Shown here piece after piece: positions 1-5,634 of a stretch of DNA of 5,705 nt. The stretch's first letter is position 1, and each line of letters opens with the position of its first letter. The translations under genes and the position numbers were made by a program. The notes beneath the pieces are model-generated. The model was not told the origin of the DNA and ran no database searches. It saw only the letters and a program-made list of their open reading frames with translations. Source of the DNA: Thermoplasmata archaeon (GTDB lineage: Archaea; Thermoplasmatota; Thermoplasmata; Thermoplasmatales; Thermoplasmataceae); assembly GCA_021793945.1 (NCBI GenBank), contig JAJYRT010000120.1:1-5705 (forward strand), written 5' to 3'.

Positions 1-2703
1 ATCATCGTCGCAAACCCCGGAACCGGAAAAACAGAGGAACTTGCAAACTACGCCGTCGATCTGATCAGGAAGGGCGTCAGCGAGAGCGAGATACTGTGCC
101 TGACATTTACCAATAAGGCCGCAGACCAGATGCTCGTAAGGATCTCTGAAAAAATGCAGAAGAACGGGATTGAACCCTACAGGGCATTTAACATGGAAAT
201 ATCCACTTTCCACAGTTATGCATACCGTTACTTGGGGGGAAAGGGGATCAATTTTACAATGGCGTCCAACAACCTGCTCAGGTACGCCATCTACCGGAGC
301 TTCAAGAGGGACAGGGCTCTCAATTATTCCCAGGACTATATTCTGGGGGAGATCGTGCCCAAGGTCGAAAATGCCATACGATACGTGAAGGCATTCGGAA
401 TACTGCCAGTCGACATAGATACGGAAAGGACAAGGGACGAGCTCCACAGGCTTTTTTCAGAGATGACAATCAGGAACATAACCGAGGAGGAAAACCTGAA
501 ATTCCTGGAATATTTTGTCTCTGCATATGCACATTATGAGAAAATAAAGAAGGATCGCAGGAACGTGGCAGATCACAATGATCTTTTGCTGATGTTCCTC
601 AAGAACTTCACCGGACCTGTCTATAAATATGTGCTTGTGGACGAGCTCCAGGACGTCAGCGAGATTGAGGCCGAGATCGCCCTCAAGTCTGGTGAAAAAA
701 TCTTCGCCGTCGGAGACAGGAAGCAATCCATCTTCGGTTTCCAGGGAGGCAGCCTGAAGAATTTCGACAGGATCCGGAACATTGAAGGGATACTCAGGCT
801 CACAATGGGGGAAAACCACCGAAGTACAGCTAACATCATAGGCTATGCCAAGGGTTTCTTCCTTGGCGGCATCAGGAACCCTGAGATTTACACAGAACTT
901 TCGGAATTCAGGAGTTCTTCTGCAGAACCGGGGGAGAAGGTAAGCTTGGTGGCATCAAACGATCCAGAAGCTGAGGCAGCATCAATGGCAGTGTCCATAA
1001 TCCAGACGCTTGAACCCAACGAGGTCGTGGCAATAATAACCAGAACTAACAGCCAGTTGACAGAGATTTCCAGGATTCTTGATAGGAAAGGGATTGAGTA
1101 CTCCTCAACGAACGGCTACAGTTCACACATTACCGCAAGGAACGACATAATGGATTACATCACATCCATATTCTCTGATGATCCTGAAACAAAACTCAGA
1201 GCAATATTCAGCCCATTCTCAGGAATTCCCCTTAGGGACGCATTCGCCATCTCCGAGAGGACTCGGGGGAAAATATGGGCGAAGGAGGAACTTGACGGAG
1301 AGCTTTCCAGTTTTCCATACATGGCCCCTAAGCCATTTTCCAGGGAGGATCTTTATGGCCTCTTTACTGGAATAATCCTTCCAATATCGGTATCAATAAG
1401 CAGGGAGTACTTTTCAACTGCTATGGCAATATACTCCAACATAAAGGAATTCTTCGAGACATCCTCTGAACTGACAATGAATGCCTTCATGGATTATCTT
1501 GCGACAACGGACGAGACCTTTGACGTTCCGGAGAAGAAGAGCAAGCTGCTGCTGACGACTGTGCACAAGGCAAAGGGAATGGGGTTCACCCACGTGCTGT
1601 ATGTGCCGAAGGACACTAGAAAAACGCTTAGCTTTGTCGACGCTGTGTCATATTCCATAATAAGGGCTGTAAAGGGCGTGGACGTTCGCGAGGAAATATA
1701 TGACGAATCCGAGCGGATAGATTTTGTTGCCTTTACCAGGGCGAAGAAAACACTTGGGATAGTGGCTAACGAAAGTGCCCTTAAGAGGTATTATGTTCCA
1801 GGGTACTGCGAGAAGAAGCTTTCAAGCACCGCAGAAGACATCCAGCCCGTGACGATGAATTTTGATGAGGCTTACGCGAGTTTCGTGAATGGGAACTACG
1901 AGAAGGCAAAGGCCATACTCAACTCAGATGGATCATGGATCAGGGAGACAATTTCATCATTCTTCGCAGGAAAGAGCAGACTTTCGTATTCGTTGGTGAA
2001 AGCTACCAAGGAACCCTATCGCTTCCTGAAAAGTTACATAATAGCGATGTTCTATGGCAACGAGGCCATGAAGCTCGGATCAAGGGTACATGAAAATGCA
2101 CAACGCGATTTCCTGAATGAGCTTGAGGAGAGCGATCTTGAGGCCGAGGAGAAGGTGTACCTTGAAAACACCAGGACAGTAAATGAAAAAATTTCGACCA
2201 AGTATAATGCAAGACAGGTAGGTTCCGAAGAATCCATAACATTGCCGGTGTCATCTCTTTTCCCATCCATGGGCGTGGACAACCAGATTCTTTTCACGGG
2301 AAAGCTCGATGCTGTATTCAGGTCCGAGGGAACCGGGACGACCATAATCCTGGATTACAAGACTGACAAAACCAGGGATTACCTCTCTGAGCACATGCAG
2401 CAGCTTTCTGTCTATGGAAAACTATTCTCCGTCAAGCATGGCCTGAAAGAGGGCAGCGTGTCCGTGGCAGTTGGTTATATCGGCCTCCGGGGAAAAATTA
2501 ACCTGGGCCGCATTGAGTGTGACGTCGTAGACTCTCCATTCAATGAAAAGTACCTGGACAAATTTTCAGTAGACTTGGGAAGATATCTTGAATATCGCAA
2601 AAATCCAGACAGGTTTATAGACGATCTGCTGGCTGAAGATGAGTCGGATAGCCTTTACCAGCGAATAAAACAAGTACTGGCCGCAGGAAGGAAGGGTGCC
2701 TGA
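1..2703 (+). CDS. UvrD/AddA-like SF1 helicase with C-terminal RecB-type nuclease (5' partial)
   Basis: Predicted ATP-dependent DNA helicase-nuclease acting on DNA ends or repair intermediates. The frame is open from base 1 and 900 residues are visible. Numbering from base 1: Walker A ANPGTGKT (4-11), motif Ia LTFTNKAADQM (34-44), TFH (69-71), Walker B VDELQD (213-218), motif III GDRKQSIFGFQGG (238-250), motif IV GENHRS (270-275), motif V TTVHKAKGMGF (519-529) and motif VI VAFTRAKK (576-583). The C-terminal part carries all RecB-family nuclease signatures: H697 in GSRVHE, D770 in GKLD, D785 and K787 in LDYKTDK, and QLSVY (801-805). Both enzymatic halves therefore look intact. The ATG at 130 lies after Walker A and motif Ia, so the true start is upstream of the window, probably by 10-30 codons including the Q motif. 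The nuclease part lacks the four-cysteine iron-sulphur pattern of AddB and Cas4. The protein is shorter than bacterial AddA (about 1200 residues). Family assignment is firm; the biological role (end resection, repair or defence) is inference. Confidence 0.93.
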   Translation: MIVANPGTGKTEELANYAVDLIRKGVSESEILCLTFTNKAADQMLVRISEKMQKNGIEPYRAFNMEISTFHSYAYRYLGGKGINFTMASNNLLRYAIYRSFKRDRALNYSQDYILGEIVPKVENAIRYVKAFGILPVDIDTERTRDELHRLFSEMTIRNITEEENLKFLEYFVSAYAHYEKIKKDRRNVADHNDLLLMFLKNFTGPVYKYVLVDELQDVSEIEAEIALKSGEKIFAVGDRKQSIFGFQGGSLKNFDRIRNIEGILRLTMGENHRSTANIIGYAKGFFLGGIRNPEIYTELSEFRSSSAEPGEKVSLVASNDPEAEAASMAVSIIQTLEPNEVVAIITRTNSQLTEISRILDRKGIEYSSTNGYSSHITARNDIMDYITSIFSDDPETKLRAIFSPFSGIPLRDAFAISERTRGKIWAKEELDGELSSFPYMAPKPFSREDLYGLFTGIILPISVSISREYFSTAMAIYSNIKEFFETSSELTMNAFMDYLATTDETFDVPEKKSKLLLTTVHKAKGMGFTHVLYVPKDTRKTLSFVDAVSYSIIRAVKGVDVREEIYDESERIDFVAFTRAKKTLGIVANESALKRYYVPGYCEKKLSSTAEDIQPVTMNFDEAYASFVNGNYEKAKAILNSDGSWIRETISSFFAGKSRLSYSLVKATKEPYRFLKSYIIAMFYGNEAMKLGSRVHENAQRDFLNELEESDLEAEEKVYLENTRTVNEKISTKYNARQVGSEESITLPVSSLFPSMGVDNQILFTGKLDAVFRSEGTGTTIILDYKTDKTRDYLSEHMQQLSVYGKLFSVKHGLKEGSVSVAVGYIGLRGKINLGRIECDVVDSPFNEKYLDKFSVDLGRYLEYRKNPDRFIDDLLAEDESDSLYQRIKQVLAAGRKGA

Positions 2704-2771
2704 AAGCGTTCCAGCACCATGCCAGCACGTAGGCCATGCACTGCCGTGTAGCTTCCATTGACTGATAATAA

Positions 2772-2779
2772 TTAAATAA
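2772..2779 (+). promoter_or_regulatory. Candidate TATA element for the MFS transporter gene
   Basis: TTAAATAA is the best archaeal TATA-like octamer between the helicase stop and the transporter start. A start of transcription about 25 nt downstream, near 2801, would give a leader of roughly 90 nt. This differs from the apparently leaderless genes at the right end of the window. The match is modest and AT-rich octamers are common, so this is only a candidate. I see no convincing terminator for the helicase gene in the gap; the only T tract is TTTT at 2790-2793. Confidence 0.3.
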
Positions 2780-2870
2780 TCGCCGGATATTTTCCAGAGC
2801 CTGCCTCTGCTGAGCTGTTGATAACTGTTTCTCTTGGTAGCTGACTGTGCGCTGGGTGCCTCGACCTCGC

Positions 2871-2888
2871 TGGAGTGACCCGACTCCA
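2871..2888 (+). promoter_or_regulatory. Small hairpin or palindrome just upstream of the MFS start
   Basis: TGGAGT (2871-2876) and ACTCCA (2883-2888) are perfect inverted copies around a 6-nt loop, ending 5 nt before the ATG at 2894. The left arm contains GGAG followed by TGA, which resembles part of an archaeal Shine-Dalgarno sequence, but it is 15 nt or more from the start. It could be an operator half-site pair, an RNA stem that masks the ribosome site, or chance. Confidence 0.3.
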
Positions 2889-2893
2889 AAGGC

Positions 2894-4363
2894 ATGATCA
2901 AAATGGTGGAAAAGAAGAACCTGATACTTGTTAGCGTGCTCATAGGAATGCTGATGTCGGCAATCGACACAACAATCGTGATACTTGCCCTTCCAACAAT
3001 TACGGACGAACTCAATGCACCCTTCCTGGACACAATCTGGGTAATACTCATTTATCTGCTCGTCCTCGCCGCATTCACCACCCAGCTTGGAAGAATTGGT
3101 GACATTTTCGGAAGGGGAAGGATGTTCAATCTTGGCTTTCTTATATTCACTGCTGGATCAGCCCTGTCCGGATACTCACCGAACGTGGCCTTCCTGATAT
3201 CTGCCAGGGCTTTCCAGGGATTCGGCGCTGTTCTCCTGCAGGGAAACAGCAGTGCCATTGTGGCTGATTATTTCCCTCCAAAGGAGAGGGGAAAGGCATT
3301 CGGCATAACAAGCATGGGATGGACCATCGGAGGCGCTCTGGGGATAGTTCTCGGTGGAATAATCACTACACTAATCGGCTGGAGATACATATTCTACATC
3401 AACGTCCCGATTGGCATAGCAGGCCTCGTAATAGGCATGCGTTACATAAGGGATAACAAGAAATCCAGGACGACCATTGATTTTGGAGGCACTGCACTGT
3501 TAATTGTGCTGCTCAGCATGATTTCATACGGTGCGGTGGAGTTCGCGGGAAACGGCATTGACATGACCAATGGCCTTCTCATGCTGATTGGAGGCATTCT
3601 TGTCATTCCTTTCATAATCCTGGAAAGGAGAGTCACTGACCCTGTCATCGTTATAAGGGCATTCAGGCAGAAGGTGCTCAGTTTTTCGCTGCTTGCCGCA
3701 ACGCTTCAGGCGATAGGGTATCTTTCTGTCCTGTTCATTCTCATAATGTACCTGCAGGGGATACTGGGATTCAGCCCTCTCTATTCCTCGCTCATTCTCG
3801 TCCCGGGTTATATCGTTTCCAGCTTCTTTTCACCAATGATGGGCAAGATGTCGGATCGCATAGGGTCGAGGGTGGTGGCGAGCACTGGAATATTCTTCAT
3901 GGCTGCCGGAGTATTGGTTTATCTCCTGCTGACTGCAACAAGTTCCATCTATATAGTGGTGGCGGGTTCCATCATAACGGGATTCGGAGGATCCATGTTC
4001 TGGCCATCAAACACCAGTGCCGTCATGTCCGCCGCTCCCAGGGAACTCTACGGATCAATCTCCGGACTACTGAGGACACTCTCAAATATAGGAACGCTGT
4101 TCAGCTACGTAATAGCGATTTCCATCGCAGCAATATCTGTGCCAAGATATGTCGCTTTCGAGGTTTTCCTCGGGGTTACGAAACTGCAGGGCGGTGTTTC
4201 CCAGAAATTCCTGACCGGCATACACGCAGCCCTCCTGGCGAGTTTCATAATCCTGGTAATTGCAGGGCTGAGTTCGCTGGTGCGAGGAAGGCATGACATG
4301 GAGAGGGTCAGCGAGTCGTGGACGCAGGGAGACAAAACCCAGAAAGATTACACGAACAAATGA
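2894..4363 (+). CDS. DHA2-family (EmrB/QacA-type) MFS transporter, 14 TM
   Basis: Integral membrane major facilitator, probably a proton-driven exporter of drugs or other small toxic compounds. The substrate cannot be read from the sequence. The 489 residues contain about 14 hydrophobic segments, near 10-34, 45-63, 78-94, 98-120, 137-159, 163-183, 196-214, 225-243, 262-288, 296-315, 327-347, 351-373, 395-417 and 440-463, and a polar C-terminal tail. Family motifs are clear: D1 around D25 (AIDTTIVILALP), motif A GRIGDIFGRGR (66-76), RAFQG (105-109), motif C region 146-155, and WRYIFYINVPIG (163-174). A weaker second motif A, GKMSDRIGSR, lies at 317-326. In motif C the usual Pro of the GPxxGG core is Ile151. 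The start is ambiguous: ATG 2894 has no good Shine-Dalgarno, while ATG 2903 (M4) has AAAGG 10 nt upstream. The gene is a stand-alone unit downstream of an unrelated helicase; no regulator is adjacent. Confidence 0.92.
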   Translation: MIKMVEKKNLILVSVLIGMLMSAIDTTIVILALPTITDELNAPFLDTIWVILIYLLVLAAFTTQLGRIGDIFGRGRMFNLGFLIFTAGSALSGYSPNVAFLISARAFQGFGAVLLQGNSSAIVADYFPPKERGKAFGITSMGWTIGGALGIVLGGIITTLIGWRYIFYINVPIGIAGLVIGMRYIRDNKKSRTTIDFGGTALLIVLLSMISYGAVEFAGNGIDMTNGLLMLIGGILVIPFIILERRVTDPVIVIRAFRQKVLSFSLLAATLQAIGYLSVLFILIMYLQGILGFSPLYSSLILVPGYIVSSFFSPMMGKMSDRIGSRVVASTGIFFMAAGVLVYLLLTATSSIYIVVAGSIITGFGGSMFWPSNTSAVMSAAPRELYGSISGLLRTLSNIGTLFSYVIAISIAAISVPRYVAFEVFLGVTKLQGGVSQKFLTGIHAALLASFIILVIAGLSSLVRGRHDMERVSESWTQGDKTQKDYTNK

Positions 4364-4380
4364 TTACCTGACAGAAGGCG

Positions 4381-4386
4381 TTTTTT
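4381..4386 (+). terminator. Oligo-T terminator after the MFS gene
   Basis: A run of six T starts 17 nt after the transporter stop codon, with no strong stem before it. Archaeal RNA polymerase terminates on such T tracts without needing a hairpin, so this is a plausible intrinsic terminator that separates the transporter from the tRNA gene. Confidence 0.5.
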
Positions 4387-4445
4387 CTACTCCAGTCGCG
4401 ATTGTTCTGCATCAATTGCAGTCCATCAAAGAGAAGAGGAACAGC

Positions 4446-4455
4446 AAAAAGAAAA
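4446..4455 (-). terminator. Candidate oligo-T terminator for the asparagine synthetase transcript
   Basis: On the minus strand this stretch reads TTTTCTTTTT. It is the first strong T tract met by a transcript leaving the asparagine synthetase gene leftward. To reach it, polymerase would have to copy the whole tRNA-Ser gene in antisense. An earlier stop cannot be excluded. Confidence 0.35.
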
Positions 4456-4458
4456 TGG

Positions 4459-4466
4459 TAAAATAT
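4459..4466 (+). promoter_or_regulatory. Candidate TATA element for tRNA-Ser
   Basis: TAAAATAT (4459-4466) is centred about 34 nt before the first tRNA base. This would place the transcription start near 4488, giving a short 5' leader of about 8 nt for RNase P to remove, which is a normal arrangement for archaeal tRNA genes. The assignment rests on position and AT content only. Confidence 0.4.
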
Positions 4467-4469
4467 GCC

Positions 4470-4548
4470 ATTGCTCTTGCATATTCTGGAGACCAGGCCG
4501 GGGTAGCCTAGCCCGGTAAGGCGATAGATTCGAGATCTATTGCTCTTG
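4470..4548 (+). repeat. 10-bp direct repeat shared by tRNA leader region and tRNA variable arm
   Basis: ATTGCTCTTG occurs exactly at 4470-4479, in the tRNA promoter region, and again at 4539-4548, spanning the end of the anticodon stem and the start of the variable arm. The flanks do not match, so this is a short isolated repeat and not a clear tRNA-fragment duplication. Confidence 0.5.
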
Positions 4549-4582
4549 TAGCTCGGGAGTTCGAATCTCCCCCCCGGCGCCA
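4497..4582 (+). tRNA. tRNA-Ser: tRNA-Ser (anticodon CGA)
   Basis: A complete class II cloverleaf that decodes UCG. The acceptor stem pairs GCCGGGG (4497-4503) with CCCCGGC (4572-4578) over 7 bp. The D stem is GCCT/AGGC (4506-4509 and 4519-4522) with GG at 4515-4516 in the loop. The anticodon stem is ATAGA/TCTAT (4524-4528 and 4536-4540) around loop TTCGAGA, giving anticodon CGA at 4531-4533. The 14-nt variable region (4541-4554) forms a GCT/AGC stem. The T stem is GGGAG/CTCCC with loop TTCGAAT. The discriminator is G4579, as expected for serine tRNA, and CCA is encoded at 4580-4582. No intron is present. The gene ends 2 nt from the stop codon of the convergent asparagine synthetase gene. Confidence 0.97.
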
Positions 4583-4584
4583 TT

Positions 4585-5538
4585 TCAGAGCGACACTTTT
4601 CCCGGAACCTTCGGGAATGGCGTAACCTTCTCGATCCTGTCAAGCCCGCATGCGTACCTGGTGAACCGCTCGACACCGATTCCAAACCCTGCGGATTCCC
4701 GTATTCCCATCTTAGCAAGTTCTATGAACCACCTGAACTGCTCCTCGGTCTGTCCCTTCTTCCTGACCCTTTCGAGGATCCTGTCCAGCTTGAATTCTCT
4801 CTCACCGCCGGATATGGCTTCCTCAAAACCCTCGGGCCAGAGAAGATCCATGTCCCTGAGTATTCCGGGCTGATCTTCGTATTCCCTGTCGTAGAATTCC
4901 CTGGCGGCTAGCGGTATATCCACAATCCACACGGGTTCACTGGAGGACTCTGATATGGCTTTCTCGAATTGATCTCCATACTCCTTCCTGGCATCAAGGT
5001 ACTTTACCTGCCTGAATTTTTCACCAAAGTCTGGAAGGGCCCTTCCGAAATACCTCAAGTCTGCAGCATCATCCCTCTTTAATCGCCTTATGACATCTTT
5101 TATCAGGGACTCCGCCAGAGCCATCATCTCCTCCCTCGAATGCTCCAGAGCCTCTATGTCTATCTGCGTAAACTCATAGAGATGCCTTCCTGTCAGTCGC
5201 TTTTCCTCCATTTCCAGCCTTATGTTTGGGGACATTATGAATATCTTTTTCAGGCTCTGCACCGCAATCTGCTTGTGGAATATCATGCTCTTGGTAAGCC
5301 AGAAATCACCGCCGTAGGATTTTATCCTGGGATCAATGACAGGATGGTTCAGGGGGTCAGTGAGGGGGGAAATTATCACGGGCGGTATCTCGATATAACC
5401 GAGATTCCTCAGGAAACTTCCTGCGAAACTCCTGATGTCCGATTGAACCTTGATTGCCCTGATCACAGCCTCGTCCTCTAGATGTTCCCTCGATCTTATC
5501 ACTTCATTCCTGACATATTCGAACTCGCTTTTCTGCAT
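4585..5538 (-). CDS. asnA: Archaeal asparagine synthetase (AS-AR type, AsnRS/AspRS catalytic-core paralogue)
   Basis: Predicted cytoplasmic, ammonia-dependent asparagine synthetase (aspartate + ATP + NH3 to asparagine + AMP + PPi). The 317-residue protein is a class IIb aminoacyl-tRNA synthetase catalytic core without the N-terminal anticodon-binding OB fold, like the Pyrococcus AS-AR protein of about 294 residues. Visible motifs are motif 1 around GYIEIPPVIISPLTDP (47-62), LTKSMIFHKQ (81-90), motif 2 NIRLE (105-109) continuing to GRHLYEFTQIDIE (117-129), LLWPEGFEEAISGGERE (232-248), and motif 3 GFGIGVER (284-291) with R291. All catalytic landmarks look intact. The start at 5538 has no Shine-Dalgarno but has a TATA-like element centred 25 nt upstream, which fits a leaderless mRNA. 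The gene diverges from an Lrp/AsnC-like regulator and converges on tRNA-Ser. Automatic annotation may call it an asparaginyl-tRNA synthetase; the missing tRNA-binding domain argues against that. Confidence 0.88.
   Translation of the reverse strand: MQKSEFEYVRNEVIRSREHLEDEAVIRAIKVQSDIRSFAGSFLRNLGYIEIPPVIISPLTDPLNHPVIDPRIKSYGGDFWLTKSMIFHKQIAVQSLKKIFIMSPNIRLEMEEKRLTGRHLYEFTQIDIEALEHSREEMMALAESLIKDVIRRLKRDDAADLRYFGRALPDFGEKFRQVKYLDARKEYGDQFEKAISESSSEPVWIVDIPLAAREFYDREYEDQPGILRDMDLLWPEGFEEAISGGEREFKLDRILERVRKKGQTEEQFRWFIELAKMGIRESAGFGIGVERFTRYACGLDRIEKVTPFPKVPGKVSL
4597..4600 (+). terminator. Possible T4 terminator of the tRNA-Ser transcript
   Basis: TTTT, 15 nt after the tRNA CCA, is the nearest T tract downstream on the plus strand. 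It lies inside the 3' end of the asparagine synthetase coding region on the other strand, so the tRNA primary transcript probably overlaps that mRNA. Four T is weak by archaeal standards. Confidence 0.25.
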
Positions 5539-5552
5539 GAAGCGGATCAGAA

Positions 5553-5581
5553 TTTCACACTTAATAACAATTATAGTGAAA
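5553..5581. promoter_or_regulatory. Candidate operator dyad over the asparagine synthetase promoter
   Basis: TTTCAC (5553-5558) and GTGAAA (5576-5581) form a perfect 6+6 inverted repeat with a 17-nt AT-rich spacer. The half-sites are 23 bp apart centre to centre, about two helical turns. The dyad covers roughly -15 to -43 relative to the asparagine synthetase ATG and encloses its TATA-like element. It could be the binding site of the divergent Lrp/AsnC-like protein; no experiment or motif match supports this beyond symmetry and position. Confidence 0.4.
5560..5567 (-). promoter_or_regulatory. TATA-like element of the asparagine synthetase gene
   Basis: On the minus strand the octamer reads TTATTAAG, centred about 25 nt upstream of the ATG at 5538. 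This spacing would place the transcription start at or next to the A of the start codon, consistent with the absence of a Shine-Dalgarno sequence. A second AT-rich option, CTATAATT, lies about 9 nt further upstream and would give a leader of several nucleotides. Confidence 0.5.
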
Positions 5582-5606
5582 AAATTGTATAACCACCAGC
5601 CAAATA

Positions 5607-5614
5607 TTTATATT
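5607..5614 (+). promoter_or_regulatory. TATA element of the Lrp/AsnC-like gene
   Basis: TTTATATT is close to the archaeal TATA consensus and is centred about 25 nt before the ATG at 5635, predicting a leaderless transcript. The in-frame ATG at 5629 would be only about 19 nt away, too close to be included in the mRNA, so the element also decides the start. It overlaps the 8-bp palindrome AAATATTT (5602-5609). Confidence 0.6.
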
Positions 5615-5634
5615 ATGTAATTAAATGGATGAAT

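Noticed and set aside
130..2703. Helicase gene starting at the first ATG in the window (857 aa)
   Set aside because: The same frame is open back to base 1 and encodes the Walker A loop and motif Ia before this ATG, so the gene is 5' truncated by the window and does not start at 130.
1969..2703. Cas4-like or CRISPR-associated role for the nuclease
   Set aside because: No CRISPR repeats or other cas genes in the window, no Fe-S cysteines, and the domain is fused to a full helicase.
2704..2893. Possible small RNA (C/D box type) in the gap, because several CTGA sequences occur
   Set aside because: No RTGATGA C box pairs with them at the right spacing, and no long stable stem is visible.
2566..3051. 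Minus-strand 161-aa ORF covering the helicase-transporter gap
   Set aside because: It is the antisense shadow of the helicase C-terminus and transporter N-terminus. Its hydrophobic part mirrors the transporter helix, and no motif is recognisable.
4455..4511. 18-codon ORF whose product MVKYAIALAYSGDQAGVA resembles the ATP-binding start of argininosuccinate synthase-like proteins
   Set aside because: It ends inside the tRNA gene, lacks the full SGGxD loop and is too short. It lies in the tRNA promoter and leader, so the likeness is probably chance.
4560..4582. tRNA 3' end as an integration attachment site
   Set aside because: No second copy of the tRNA 3' end, no integrase gene and no foreign-looking block occur in the window.
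4308..4718. Minus-strand 136-aa ORF crossing the transporter end, the tRNA and the asparagine synthetase end
   Set aside because: It runs antisense to the tRNA and overlaps the well-supported asparagine synthetase frame; no family features.
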